Notes: generated by a model from the letters alone, not told the origin. A stretch of DNA of 64,000 bases from Candidatus Kryptonium sp. (GCA_025060635.1 JANXBN010000001.1:434001-498000); one strand, 5' to 3'; numbered from the stretch's first letter, positions 43,086 through 53,368 are shown. Numbers and translations are program-made.

Positions 43086-46000
43086 ATGATGAAGCAGATA
43101 TCCAAAATGCTTCTTGTGATTTTGAGTTTGTTTTCATTTGCATTTTCTCAAAATGTTTTATCTGACAGGGAAAAGGCTCTGCAGATATTGCGAGGCTTAA
43201 CATCAAAGGAAAGGGAAGCAGAAAGAAAGGTAGAATATAAAGCTGTAAAAGATTACATACAATCGGGCTATAATGTTTCAAAATTCAATAAACCAAGTCC
43301 GAGTCAGGCAGTTTCTGAACTACCGCCTTACATAGCAAGAGATCCCAAGCTTGCGGAGAAATATAAAAAGATAAAATCTCTATCGCCTTCAGAGGTTGAG
43401 AAATTTTATCGTGAGCTTGATAAGAACATTCGCAAAGTAGCTGGCGAAGCGGACAGGAAAAAGCTCGTGATGAATGGGAACAAAATCACGGTGACTGTTT
43501 ACAATTATGGTTCTCTTTCTGCTCCCGGTGACAGGATAACGGATGTTGTTTGGAATAGATTGGGATATGCATATGAATTTGGTCCTCTCGTTGGTGCATC
43601 GGTAGTTGATGCGAATGGTAGAAGAGTCCATATTATAACAGATGGTTTGCTTGATGGTGGTGACCGCTCACCAGATGGTAGGAAACGCTGGGGTTGGCAA
43701 CCTCTTCCGGGTTATGCAGATCCAAACCAGGATAAGATAGCTCACAACCCAGATAAAGATTTGAATGGGGATGGCAAGCCGGATTCATGGCCAGCGAGTT
43801 GGTATGATCCAGTTTTAGGTAAGTATGTTTGGCCCGGTTATCTTTCAAGAGATGCAACACAAGCAGATCTTGAGGTCTTTTATGTTATGGACGATAGAGA
43901 TAATGAAGAATTTGCATATTATCCATTTATCAACGATTCATCAAGAAGAGGATTAGGAGTTCAAGCTCAAGTTCGGCTTTTGCAATGGAGCAATCCTCTT
44001 GCGGAGGATGCTATTTTCATTGTTTACACAATTACAAATGTAAGTGATAAAGATCTTGACAGTGTTGTGTTTGGAATGTGGGGTGATCCGCATGTTGGTG
44101 GCGCGACTGATTATAGTGATGATGATTCTTACTTCATACCTCCTTACAATGTTCCAAATTATCCACCAGTTGATAATATCCCAGTTTACGCAAGGAGTAT
44201 GGTGTATTCTTGGGATCATGATGGCAAAGGAATGTTCGGCTTAAAGCCGGGTTATTTCGGTTATAAGTTCCTTGAATCACCCGGTAACCCATACGATAGA
44301 ATAGATAATGATGGAGATGGAATGGTGGATGAAAGTCAACAAGATGGCATAGATAATGATAGAGATTGGAATCCTCAAGTTGATGATTTAGGAGTGGATG
44401 GGGTTCCCGGAACTGGAGACGAGGGTGAGGGGGATGGAATACCAACGAGAGGTAAAATACTTCCAGACGGCAGTTTAGATCCGCTAAGCCCTGGTGAACC
44501 AAATTTTGAATTTACAGATCTTGACGAATCTGATATGATTGGTTTGACGAGTTTCAATGCTTTTATATGGTCAACTGATTATGTAAGTAATGATGAAAGC
44601 ATCTGGAATCGTTTGAAACCCGGAAACTTTTCTGAGATAATTCAGACAGCTGATAATGTTTTTCTATATGGTTCGGGCTATATTCAATTACCTAAAGGGC
44701 AAACAAGACGCTTTTCTGTAGCGTTGCTTTTGGGTGAGGATTTAAACGATTTATTGCTGAATGCAGAAACAGTGCAAAGAATATATAATGCAAACTATAG
44801 ATTTTTCCGACCGCCAGAAAGACCCAAAGTTCGTGCAGTAGCTGGCGATAGAAAAGTCACATTATATTGGGACACTCGCGCGGAGCGTAGTTTTGATCCT
44901 TTGTTTGGTAGAAATCCTTTAGATGAAAAAGATCCTGGTTACGATTTTGAAGGTTATGTTATTTATAGGTCAACTGATCCACAGTTTAAAGATGTTGAGT
45001 TAGTGACCGATGGCAGAGGAGCTAAGTATTTGAGAGTTCCATTGAAAGATGCATTTGGGAAAGATGCAAGATTTGACAAGATCAACGGTTGGCGTGGTTA
45101 TAGCGTTGTTCCATATCCTGGGCGAGGAGTTCATTACTATCTGGGTGATGATGTTGGATTGGTGCATAGCTATGTAGATAGTGTGGGTGTTATGAATGGT
45201 GTTAAATATTATTATGCTGTGGTTTCATATGATAGAGGAGATAGTTTAGGTATACCGCCAAGTGAGTGTACAATGAAAATAATTGTTGACCCCATAAGTG
45301 GTGAGGAAGAGTTAGACGATAATGTTGTTAGTGTCATACCAGGCGATAGGGCTATCGGTTATGTGGGGCCAGAAGTGAGCAAAGTTGTTGATGGAGTTAA
45401 GTTTAAACAGATAAGAGGAAGGGGAACAGGAAAAATACAGGTGGAGGTATTGAATGATTTGGAAGTGAGAGATATGGGATATAGTATATGGTTTGAGGGT
45501 GCTGGGGATAGCTTAAGATGGAATGTTATGCCTGACGAGGAAAAGGTAGAAAAGTTTGATTTTAGAGATACAGTTTGGAAGAAGCTTTCAGGTTTGCCTT
45601 TAAGAGGCAGTGTTAAGGTAGGAAGTTTTGCCGAAGGTGCGGATTATATAGTTGATTACGAGCGTGGATTAGTAAGGGCAACTAGAACTGGTAATTTGTT
45701 AGGAAGAAGCGAAGTTGAGGTTAGATATAGGTATTATTCAGTTCGTAGAAGTAGGGAATTAAGTGGTGGGGATGGAAGTGAAGTGTTTGATGGAATGAGA
45801 ATAAGAGTATGGAATGAGAGTTTAGGTTTGGACTTGGCAAAGAGCGGTTGGAGTGGTGGTAGCATTGGTAAAATTAAATACAGAATAAGCACAGCTACAC
45901 TTGGCTTGGGTAGAAGGATGTATCCAGCAGATTTTAGGATAAAGTTTGGTAAGTTAGACACTTTGTCAAATGGTAGCTTAGTCAGTCCTGTTGATACCAG

Positions 46001-46685
46001 TATAAATGGCGTTAGATTACCGTTCTATGTTGAAAATGTAACTGAGGGTTGGAGAGTTAAAGTGTATGTCCGTGAGGTGGTGAGAAATAATAGATGGGAT
46101 TTGGGCGAAGATGTGATATTCTTAGAGCGTGGGACAACAAATAGAACTACATGGCAAGTAATCTTTGAGAGAGTTAGAGATAGCGTTGGAAGCACTGTGG
46201 TTGAATATATCTATCCGAGAATTGGCGTAGATTTACGCGAAGGCGATGAGTTTTGGGTTAGAACTAAAAGAAGTTTCAATACTTTAGAAGGTGGAGTTGT
46301 TGATGTGGATAGTTTTAGGTTGGAGGTCAGAGGGCATAGATATGATAAGGAATTAGCGCGGAGCTTACTGGATAGAATAAAAGTGGTTCCAAATCCATAT
46401 GTCGGTATAAATGAGCTTGAGCCGGTTAGCAAGCTGCCAGGTCAAGTGAGAGGTGAGAGAAGGATATACTTTGATGGGTTACCAAAGGAATGTGTGATAA
46501 GGATATATACATTGAGCGGGGAATTAGTTAAAGAGATACATCATAATGGCGGGGTTGATAATGGTCGTGTGTATTGGAACTTGTTAAACCGAGATGGATT
46601 AGGAGTAAGTTATGGAGTTTACATAGCTCATATTGAGGCTCCCGGTATAGGCGAAAAGTTAATTAAATTTGCCATAATTAAGTAA
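43086..46685 (+). CDS. Giant secreted surface protein with C-terminal FlgD-like domain
   Basis: A 1199-residue exported protein (signal ending FAFSQ) of unrecognised family. It contains calcium-binding-like acidic loops at about 400-460 (RIDNDGDGMVDESQQDG and DNDRDWNPQVDD), a fibronectin-III-like region near 575-730 (RAVAGDRKVTLYWDTRAE, GYVIYRSTD, YYYAVVSYDRGDSLGIP), and ends with a FlgD/type-IX-like C-terminal domain: VVPNPYVG, VIRIYTLSGELVKEI, GVYIAHIE. Its first and second halves use leucine codons differently, which suggests a joined module. It is 29 bp after the TonB receptor and 21 bp before a PorV-like gene, a trio often repeated in this bacterial group. Likely a cell-surface partner of the receptor. 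Confidence 0.82.
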   Translation: MMKQISKMLLVILSLFSFAFSQNVLSDREKALQILRGLTSKEREAERKVEYKAVKDYIQSGYNVSKFNKPSPSQAVSELPPYIARDPKLAEKYKKIKSLSPSEVEKFYRELDKNIRKVAGEADRKKLVMNGNKITVTVYNYGSLSAPGDRITDVVWNRLGYAYEFGPLVGASVVDANGRRVHIITDGLLDGGDRSPDGRKRWGWQPLPGYADPNQDKIAHNPDKDLNGDGKPDSWPASWYDPVLGKYVWPGYLSRDATQADLEVFYVMDDRDNEEFAYYPFINDSSRRGLGVQAQVRLLQWSNPLAEDAIFIVYTITNVSDKDLDSVVFGMWGDPHVGGATDYSDDDSYFIPPYNVPNYPPVDNIPVYARSMVYSWDHDGKGMFGLKPGYFGYKFLESPGNPYDRIDNDGDGMVDESQQDGIDNDRDWNPQVDDLGVDGVPGTGDEGEGDGIPTRGKILPDGSLDPLSPGEPNFEFTDLDESDMIGLTSFNAFIWSTDYVSNDESIWNRLKPGNFSEIIQTADNVFLYGSGYIQLPKGQTRRFSVALLLGEDLNDLLLNAETVQRIYNANYRFFRPPERPKVRAVAGDRKVTLYWDTRAERSFDPLFGRNPLDEKDPGYDFEGYVIYRSTDPQFKDVELVTDGRGAKYLRVPLKDAFGKDARFDKINGWRGYSVVPYPGRGVHYYLGDDVGLVHSYVDSVGVMNGVKYYYAVVSYDRGDSLGIPPSECTMKIIVDPISGEEELDDNVVSVIPGDRAIGYVGPEVSKVVDGVKFKQIRGRGTGKIQVEVLNDLEVRDMGYSIWFEGAGDSLRWNVMPDEEKVEKFDFRDTVWKKLSGLPLRGSVKVGSFAEGADYIVDYERGLVRATRTGNLLGRSEVEVRYRYYSVRRSRELSGGDGSEVFDGMRIRVWNESLGLDLAKSGWSGGSIGKIKYRISTATLGLGRRMYPADFRIKFGKLDTLSNGSLVSPVDTSINGVRLPFYVENVTEGWRVKVYVREVVRNNRWDLGEDVIFLERGTTNRTTWQVIFERVRDSVGSTVVEYIYPRIGVDLREGDEFWVRTKRSFNTLEGGVVDVDSFRLEVRGHRYDKELARSLLDRIKVVPNPYVGINELEPVSKLPGQVRGERRIYFDGLPKECVIRIYTLSGELVKEIHHNGGVDNGRVYWNLLNRDGLGVSYGVYIAHIEAPGIGEKLIKFAIIK

Positions 46686-46706
46686 ACAAAGTTTCGGAGA
46701 AACGCT

Positions 46707-47732
46707 ATGAAAAGAAGAATTTTAAAAGTTTGTGTTGTGTTTATACTTGGGTTTTCAATTTCCATGGCACAAATCGGAAGCAGTTTGACGAAGACAGGAA
46801 CAACATCCGCTCAATTCTTAAAAATTGGAATAGGTGCAAGAGCTATTGGAATGGGTGGAGCTTTTAATTCAATTGCTGATGATATAAGTTCAATATATTG
46901 GAATCCAGCTGGTTTAAGTAGGATAACTGGTAGAGGTGAGGCAACTTTCAACTATGTTGATTGGCTTATGGATATAAAATATAGTTTTGCAGCTTTTGCG
47001 TTAAACTTGGGAAATCTCGGGACGATCGGGATGCAAATTTCCTCGCTTACAATGGGGGAAATGGAAGTTAGAACTGTTGAAATGCCTGATGGTACTGGTG
47101 AAAGGTTCAAGGCAGGTGGATTGATGATGGGTATTTCATATGCGAGACAATTAACTGATAGGTTCGCGATTGGTTTTAACGCGAAATATGTTAGAGAGTA
47201 TATCTGGCACGAAGCTGCACAAGGTTTCGCTCTTGACTTTGGGACTTTGTATATAACTCCATTTTTAAATGGGATGAGAATTGGCGCCAGCATGTCAAAC
47301 TATGGAACGAAGATGCAACTTACAGGTCGTGATTTGATAATAATCTATACAGTTGGTGGTGGAACAGGAAATAATATAAACGCATATATTCAAACTGATA
47401 AGTTTGAAATGCCACTGATATTTAGAGTAGGGCTTTCAAATGATTTTATAAAAACTGAATCTCAAAGATTGACGACCGCAATAGACGCTATCCATCCGAA
47501 TGACAACACGGAGTATCTAAACTTGGGTGTAGAGTATTCATTTAAAGAAATCTTCTTCTTAAGAGGTGGATATAAGTCGTTGTTTGAAAAGGGAGGCGAA
47601 CAAAGATATACATTTGGAGCTGGAATAAGGTATTCATTAGCAAAAGGTGTGGCGTTCGTCGTTGATTATGCATACTTAGATTTTGGGAGGTTGAAAAATG
47701 TTCAATATATAACTTTATCCGTCAAATTTTAA
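46707..47732 (+). CDS. PorV/PorQ-family outer-membrane protein
   Basis: A 341-residue barrel protein. The N-terminal part after the signal reads AQFLKIGIGARAIGMGGAFN followed by SIADDISSIYWNPAGLSRI, the strongest signature of the PorV/PorQ family, and the C-terminus ends YAYLDFGRLKNVQYITLSVKF. PorV proteins deliver or attach type IX cargo; the gene directly upstream encodes a FlgD-tailed surface protein that would be a natural client. It is closer to canonical PorV than the paralogue at 9160. It is followed after 18 bp by a sugar kinase gene. Confidence 0.87.
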   Translation: MKRRILKVCVVFILGFSISMAQIGSSLTKTGTTSAQFLKIGIGARAIGMGGAFNSIADDISSIYWNPAGLSRITGRGEATFNYVDWLMDIKYSFAAFALNLGNLGTIGMQISSLTMGEMEVRTVEMPDGTGERFKAGGLMMGISYARQLTDRFAIGFNAKYVREYIWHEAAQGFALDFGTLYITPFLNGMRIGASMSNYGTKMQLTGRDLIIIYTVGGGTGNNINAYIQTDKFEMPLIFRVGLSNDFIKTESQRLTTAIDAIHPNDNTEYLNLGVEYSFKEIFFLRGGYKSLFEKGGEQRYTFGAGIRYSLAKGVAFVVDYAYLDFGRLKNVQYITLSVKF

Positions 47733-47750
47733 AATCACTTAGGAATTGGC

Positions 47751-48692
47751 GTGACGAAATATCTAATAGGTGTAGATGGAGGAGGAACGAAAACGCATGG
47801 AGTTATTGCTGAATTTGATGGTCAAGTTATTGCTGAAGCTCTTGGCGGATCCTCTAACTTTCAAATGCTTGGTGTAGAACCTGTGTCTAAACTTCTGATT
47901 GGTTTAATTTATGAATTGATAAATAAAGCCGGATGTGAGGTTGACGATGTCAAGTTGGTAGTTCTTGGACTAACCGGTGCAGGGAGGCAAAAAGATAGAG
48001 ATAGAATTTTTAATGGCTTAATTGAATACGCAAGTAAGGAAAACTTAAAACTACCAAAATTAATAATAGAAACCGACGCAAGGATTGCTCTTGAAGGTGC
48101 TTTTGCAGGTGGACCGGGAATAATTTTAATTGCTGGGACAGGTTCAGTAATGTTTGCAAAAGATATTGAAGGGAAGATCCATAGAATTGGGGGTTGGGGT
48201 AGATTCATTGGTGACGAGGGAAGCGCGTTTGTAATAGGACGTGAGGCGCTTAGAGCTGTCGCGAAATATGTTGATGGCAGGGGTGAAAAAACAATTTTAA
48301 AAGATCTAATCTTTGAAGAGTTTGACTTAACAGATTTGATGCAAATAGTAAGCGAAATTTATTCTGGAAAGTTTGATATTGGCAAAGTTGCGCCAATTGT
48401 TATGAAAGCCGTGGAACTTGGGGATGAGATCGCAAGAAAAATTCTTGACAACGCTTGTGAAGAACTTTTCCTGCACATCAAGGCAATGTTGAATAAAGCA
48501 AAATTTGGCAAGAAAGTAAATCTTGCATTTATAGGTGGGGTGCTTCAGAGCGATAATTATGTTTCAAAAAGGTTGAAAAACATGATACTCTCCGAACTTC
48601 CACAAATTAATCTAATTGAACCGATTCATTCTCCAGCTTATGGGGCTGTTATCTATGGCAGAAATTTAATTGAAAATAAAATCGCAAGTTAA
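47751..48692 (+). CDS. BadF/BcrA-family sugar kinase (N-acetylglucosamine/muramic acid kinase-like)
   Basis: A 313-residue ASKHA-fold ATPase. The phosphate-1 motif GVDGGGTKTHGVIAEFDG opens the protein, LGLTGAGRQKDRDRIF is the connecting region, and IILIAGTGSVMFAKD with GGWGRFIGDEGSAFVIGREA forms phosphate-2 and the substrate loop. This set is typical of N-acetylglucosamine and N-acetylmuramic acid kinases (NagK/MurK branch). The start is GTG 47751 with AGGA 7 bp before it. It lies directly upstream of a GH3 beta-N-acetylhexosaminidase, which would supply such amino sugars. Confidence 0.87.
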   Translation: MTKYLIGVDGGGTKTHGVIAEFDGQVIAEALGGSSNFQMLGVEPVSKLLIGLIYELINKAGCEVDDVKLVVLGLTGAGRQKDRDRIFNGLIEYASKENLKLPKLIIETDARIALEGAFAGGPGIILIAGTGSVMFAKDIEGKIHRIGGWGRFIGDEGSAFVIGREALRAVAKYVDGRGEKTILKDLIFEEFDLTDLMQIVSEIYSGKFDIGKVAPIVMKAVELGDEIARKILDNACEELFLHIKAMLNKAKFGKKVNLAFIGGVLQSDNYVSKRLKNMILSELPQINLIEPIHSPAYGAVIYGRNLIENKIAS

Positions 48693-48693
48693 G

Positions 48694-51585
48694 ATGAAAA
48701 GACTTATTCTCTTTTTGAGCTCGTTTATATTGTTCATAGCACTCATTATCACGATTCAAAATGGATTCAGTAAGTTTTGGGGTCAAGCTATGCAAAGCCA
48801 ACAGCAAAAAAGACCGCAAGAGCGAGTTAAATTGAGTGAGCTCAAGAAGGACCAGTGGGTTAATTATTGGATGAAGAAATTAACTCTTGAAGAAAAAGTT
48901 GCCCAAATGATAATGCCAGATGCTCGTGGGATCTTCCTTGCGAAAGATAATAAAGAGTTTAAACGGCTTGTCCATTATGTAAAAGATAGAAAAGTTGGCG
49001 GATTGATCTTCTTTCGTGGCGATGTGTATGAAACAGCCGATATGATAAACTATTTTCAAAAGATTGCTGAAGTTCCTCTTTTAATTTCTGCAGATTTTGA
49101 ATGGGGCGCTGCTATGCGTCTTGATAATACAACGCATTTCCCGCCTGCTATGGGAATTGCTGCGACCGGGAAACCAGAATATGCTTACGAGGCAGGAAGA
49201 ATAACAGCAATTGAAGGGCGAGCGATCGGAATACATCAAAATTATGCTCCAACAGTAGATGTAAATAATAATTACAAAAATCCAGTGATAAACATTCGCT
49301 CCTTTGGTGAAACTCCAGAGATCGTTTCAAAATTTGCAGTTGAATTTATCCGTGGACTTCAAGAAAATGGAATGATAGCAACAGCGAAACATTTCCCAGG
49401 TCATGGTGATACAGATATTGATTCACATCTTGATCTTCCAGTTATCAATCATCCTAAACCAAGATTGGATTCAATTGAGCTACCGCCTTTCAAAGATGCT
49501 ATAAAGTCCGGTGTTAAGTCAATTATGATTGCCCATATATCTTTCCCTCAAATAGATACTGCAAAAAATCTGCCATCAACATTGTCCTATAACATAGTTA
49601 CGGGACTTTTGAAAAATGAACTTGGCTTTAAAGGTTTAATTGTTACTGATGCTATGACGATGCGCGGTGTGACAAAACTTTATTCAAATGCCCTTGCTTC
49701 TGTTTTAGCTGTGAAAGCTGGTAATGATATAATTTTAACTCCGCCAGATGTTGATGAAGCAATTGATGCAATCGTTAAAGCAGTCAAGAGAGGTGAAATA
49801 AGCGAAGAAAGAATAAATGAATCGGTTAGGAAGATCCTTGAGTTCAAGTATGATCTCGGCTTGCATAAAAATAGGTTTGTTGATATGAATAAAATTCGTG
49901 ATGTCGTCGCAACAGAGGAACATCTCCGCAAAGCTAAAGAGATCGCGCGAGCTTCAATAAGTGTCGTGAAAAACGACGGGATTTTACCACTGATGCAGTT
50001 TGATAAGAACAAGATCTTGCTAATAACTATGGTTGATTCAAATGAACCCAATACTGGAAATTCATTTATTTCGGAGTTCTCAAAAAGATATGCGAACGTT
50101 TCTTTTGAAAGAGTTGATTTAAGAAGCACCAACGAAGAATTGAATGCGATACTTTCAAAGGTTAATAATTTTGACATCATCATAGTTTCAGCATATGTTC
50201 GTGTCCGAGCTTATCAAGCTTCAATTTCACTTCCGGAAAAACAAGCAAGATTCTTAAAGCAGGTTCTTGATTCTGGTAAACCTGTTATCTTAATTTCTTT
50301 TGGCAATCCTTATATTGCCATTGATTATCCTGGCGTGAAAGCGTATATATGTTCATATTCAGATGCTCAACCTGTTGTTGAGGCGACTGCGGAGGTTTTG
50401 TTTGGAGAGATCTCTCCACAAGGCAAACTACCGATCAGCATCCCAGGTTTCGCATCACTTGGAACTGGGTTGACCTATCCAAAAACAACGCTTCGTTATG
50501 GTTATCCCGATGAAGCTGGTCTTGATGCAAATAAACTTGCCAAACTTGACACGATAATGGAAAAGGCAATTAAAGATTCAGTAACGCCCGGAGCTGTTCT
50601 TCTCGTGGCGAGGAATGGAGTTGTAGCTTATCATAAAGCATTCGGGACATATAGCTATGATCCTTATTCAAGAAAGGTCAACCAAAACTCAATCTATGAC
50701 ATGGCTTCAATTACGAAAGTCGCTGCAACAACAATTGCGATTATGAAACTTTATGAGGAAGGGAAAATCAATCTTGACGATCCTGTTGCGAAATATATCC
50801 CTAAATTTGCTCAAAATGGAAAAGAAAAAGTCACTATAAGAAATTTACTTCTTCACAACAGCGGATTACCATCATGGAAGCCGTTTTACAAAATTTGTAA
50901 AACACAAGATGAAATTCTTGATTCAATTTACGCGCATCCGCTTGTTTATAAGACGGGCGATTCAACTGTTTACAGCGATCCTGGTTTTATAACGCTCGGA
51001 AAAATCGTTGAAGTTGTAACTGGTATGTCTCTTAATGAGTATGTAAAGAGAACATTTTATATCCCGCTCGGATTGAGGTCAACGACATTTTTACCTCCGA
51101 AGGATTGGCTTGAGAACATAGCTCCGACTGAATATGATAGCACGCTTGGTAAGTTTGTCCATGGCGTCGTGCACGATGAAAATGCCCGAGCTCTTGGTGG
51201 AGTTTCGGGGCATGCTGGTTTGTTTTCAAACGCAAGGGATATTGCAGTATTAATGCAAATGATTTTAAATGGCGGAGAATATGGTGGCAAGAGATTTTTC
51301 AAAAAGGAAACTGTTGAACTTTTCACAAAGAGACAACCAAACAATCGCGGTCTTGGCTGGGATAATGCTTTATCACCATATGGTAAAAGTGCGCTTGATG
51401 GAGCTTTCGGAGAAAACGCCTTTGGGCATACTGGATTTACAGGTACTTCAGTTTATGTTTATCCAGAGAAAAATTTAATCGCAGTTCTTTTGACAAACCG
51501 TGTTCATCCAACGAGGGCAAACAATAAACATATTCAGCTCAGAAAAGTTGTTCATAAGGCGATAGCGGAAGCAATCGTGAATTAA
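48694..51585 (+). CDS. GH3 beta-N-acetylhexosaminidase fused to a class-C-type serine hydrolase
   Basis: A two-enzyme envelope protein. The N-terminal GH3 domain is NagZ-like: AKHFPGHGDTDIDSHLDLP at about residues 231-249 carries the histidine/aspartate dyad and LIVTDAMTMRGV the nucleophile aspartate. A GH3 C-domain follows to about 600. The last 360 residues are a beta-lactamase/transpeptidase-like serine hydrolase with MASITK (SxxK), TVYSDPGF (YxN-type) and GHTGFTGTS (KTG-type). The frame opens at TTG 48670 but ATG 48694, two bases after the kinase stop, precedes a good hydrophobic signal. The pair would cleave N-acetylglucosamine and peptide or ester bonds of cell-wall material. This fusion is known from Bacteroidota. 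Confidence 0.93.
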   Translation: MKRLILFLSSFILFIALIITIQNGFSKFWGQAMQSQQQKRPQERVKLSELKKDQWVNYWMKKLTLEEKVAQMIMPDARGIFLAKDNKEFKRLVHYVKDRKVGGLIFFRGDVYETADMINYFQKIAEVPLLISADFEWGAAMRLDNTTHFPPAMGIAATGKPEYAYEAGRITAIEGRAIGIHQNYAPTVDVNNNYKNPVINIRSFGETPEIVSKFAVEFIRGLQENGMIATAKHFPGHGDTDIDSHLDLPVINHPKPRLDSIELPPFKDAIKSGVKSIMIAHISFPQIDTAKNLPSTLSYNIVTGLLKNELGFKGLIVTDAMTMRGVTKLYSNALASVLAVKAGNDIILTPPDVDEAIDAIVKAVKRGEISEERINESVRKILEFKYDLGLHKNRFVDMNKIRDVVATEEHLRKAKEIARASISVVKNDGILPLMQFDKNKILLITMVDSNEPNTGNSFISEFSKRYANVSFERVDLRSTNEELNAILSKVNNFDIIIVSAYVRVRAYQASISLPEKQARFLKQVLDSGKPVILISFGNPYIAIDYPGVKAYICSYSDAQPVVEATAEVLFGEISPQGKLPISIPGFASLGTGLTYPKTTLRYGYPDEAGLDANKLAKLDTIMEKAIKDSVTPGAVLLVARNGVVAYHKAFGTYSYDPYSRKVNQNSIYDMASITKVAATTIAIMKLYEEGKINLDDPVAKYIPKFAQNGKEKVTIRNLLLHNSGLPSWKPFYKICKTQDEILDSIYAHPLVYKTGDSTVYSDPGFITLGKIVEVVTGMSLNEYVKRTFYIPLGLRSTTFLPPKDWLENIAPTEYDSTLGKFVHGVVHDENARALGGVSGHAGLFSNARDIAVLMQMILNGGEYGGKRFFKKETVELFTKRQPNNRGLGWDNALSPYGKSALDGAFGENAFGHTGFTGTSVYVYPEKNLIAVLLTNRVHPTRANNKHIQLRKVVHKAIAEAIVN

Positions 51586-51610
51586 AATTTAAAATTAAAA
51601 AAGGTTTGAG

Positions 51611-53368
51611 ATGCAATTAATTGATTGGATCATTGTCGCCTTATATTTTGTCATAAGCATCATCGTTGGAGTTTATTATTCAAAAAGAGCAGGCAAAAGC
51701 ATAAGTGAATTTTTTCTATCGGGGAGAAATCTTCCGTGGTGGCTTGCGGGGACTTCAATGGTTGCAACTACATTCGCTGCTGACACTCCGCTTGCTGTGA
51801 CCGAGCTTGTTGCGAAAAATGGAATAGCCGGAAATTGGCTATGGTGGAATTTTCTTTTCGGTTCAATGTTGACCGTTTTCTTTTTCGCAAGATTATGGAG
51901 AAGAGCTGGGGTTTTGACAGATGTTGAATTCGTTGAATTAAGATATTCAGGAAAACCAGCTTCATTTCTCCGTGGCTTCAAAGCGCTTTATCTCGGCTTA
52001 TTTATAAATACTGTGATAATCGGTTGGGTTAATGTCGCGATGGTTTCAATACTTACTGGTTTTTTTGGTGTTCCGGAGGAATTGGTGAGATATTATGTTT
52101 TTGGAGCTATGTTGATAGTTGCAATATATTCAGCTCTTTCGGGATTATGGGGTGTCGCTGTCACCGATGCGATTCAATTTGTCATCGCTATGGCTGGAAC
52201 TATAGTTTTGGCAATTGTTGTGGTGAATTTACCTGAAATAAACGGAGTTGTGGGTTTAAGGGAAAAACTTCCAGATTGGATTTTCAAATTTACTCCTGTT
52301 ATAGGGGTGGAAAAAGAAATTGCCTATAGTGGTGTCCTTGCTTTGACGGTTTCATCTTTCATAGCATATATTTTCGTTCAATGGTGGGCTTCGTGGTATC
52401 CTGGGGCTGAACCTGGTGGAGGTGGATATGTTGCTCAAAGAATGATGTCAGCAAAAGATGAAAAACATTCTTTGCTTGCAACGCTTTGGTTCACAATTGC
52501 TCACTATTGTATAAGACCTTGGCCTTGGATAATTGTCGGGCTTGCAACGCTTGTTTTGTATCCGGAACTTGCTCCGGATGATAAAAAACTTGGCTACATT
52601 TATGCAATGAGAGATTATCTTCCTACTGGATTGAAGGGGCTTTTAATAGCTGCATTTTTCGCTGCATATATGTCAACAATAGCAACGCATTTGAATTGGG
52701 GAACATCGTATGTTATTAACGACTTTTACAAAAGATTTATTAAAAAAGACGCGGGTGAAAAACATTATGTCTTAGTTGCGAGAATTACAACTTTGCTTGT
52801 TATGATTGCTTCTGTTCTTATCACTTTGATAATTAAAACTATTTCGGGGGCTTGGCAGTTTATAATTGAAGCAAGCGCTGGGCTCGGTCTCGTCTTGATC
52901 TTGAGATGGTATTGGTGGCGTGTCAATGCGTGGAGCGAGATAGTCGCTATGATTGCGCCATTTTTCGGATATGCGTATATAAAGTTCTTTACAGAAATAA
53001 CTTTCCCTGAAACCTTATTCTATATCGTTGGGTTTACAACCGCCAGCTGGCTTATTGCAACCTTTTTAACTAAACCAGTTGATAGAGAACACCTTTTAAA
53101 CTTCTATCGCCGTGTTCGTCCAGGTGGAATAGGATGGAGAAAAATCGCAAAGGAAGTTTCAGAGGTTAAACCAGATTCTGGTTATGTCTATCTTTTCATT
53201 GATTGGTTAAGTGGTGTTGTGCTTGTCTATATGGCGCTTTTCGGAATTGGAAAGATAGTATTGGGTGAATATCTAATCGGAATAATCTATTTGATCATTG
53301 GTCTTTTAGCAGGGTTGATTATTTATTTTGACCTATCAAGGCGTGGCTGGGAAAAGGCAATTGAATAA
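51611..53368 (+). CDS. Sodium:solute symporter (SSS family)
   Basis: A 585-residue inner-membrane protein with about 14 helices. The start LIDWIIVALYFVISIIVGVY, SEFFLSGRNLPWWLAGTSMV and ATTFAADTPLAVTELVAKNG are typical of the SSS family, which imports sugars, amino acids or acids with Na+. The bulky aromatic segment VQWWASWYPGAEPGGGGYVA is found in a branch of unknown substrate. It is 25 bp after the GH3-hydrolase gene, so uptake of a sugar or peptide released by that enzyme is a fair inference. Confidence 0.9.
   Translation: MQLIDWIIVALYFVISIIVGVYYSKRAGKSISEFFLSGRNLPWWLAGTSMVATTFAADTPLAVTELVAKNGIAGNWLWWNFLFGSMLTVFFFARLWRRAGVLTDVEFVELRYSGKPASFLRGFKALYLGLFINTVIIGWVNVAMVSILTGFFGVPEELVRYYVFGAMLIVAIYSALSGLWGVAVTDAIQFVIAMAGTIVLAIVVVNLPEINGVVGLREKLPDWIFKFTPVIGVEKEIAYSGVLALTVSSFIAYIFVQWWASWYPGAEPGGGGYVAQRMMSAKDEKHSLLATLWFTIAHYCIRPWPWIIVGLATLVLYPELAPDDKKLGYIYAMRDYLPTGLKGLLIAAFFAAYMSTIATHLNWGTSYVINDFYKRFIKKDAGEKHYVLVARITTLLVMIASVLITLIIKTISGAWQFIIEASAGLGLVLILRWYWWRVNAWSEIVAMIAPFFGYAYIKFFTEITFPETLFYIVGFTTASWLIATFLTKPVDREHLLNFYRRVRPGGIGWRKIAKEVSEVKPDSGYVYLFIDWLSGVVLVYMALFGIGKIVLGEYLIGIIYLIIGLLAGLIIYFDLSRRGWEKAIE

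Noticed and set aside
43086-46685. Reading the codon-usage break as a frameshift or gene fusion artefact
   Set aside because: The frame is continuous, domains on both sides are coherent and the signal peptide and C-terminal domain are both intact.
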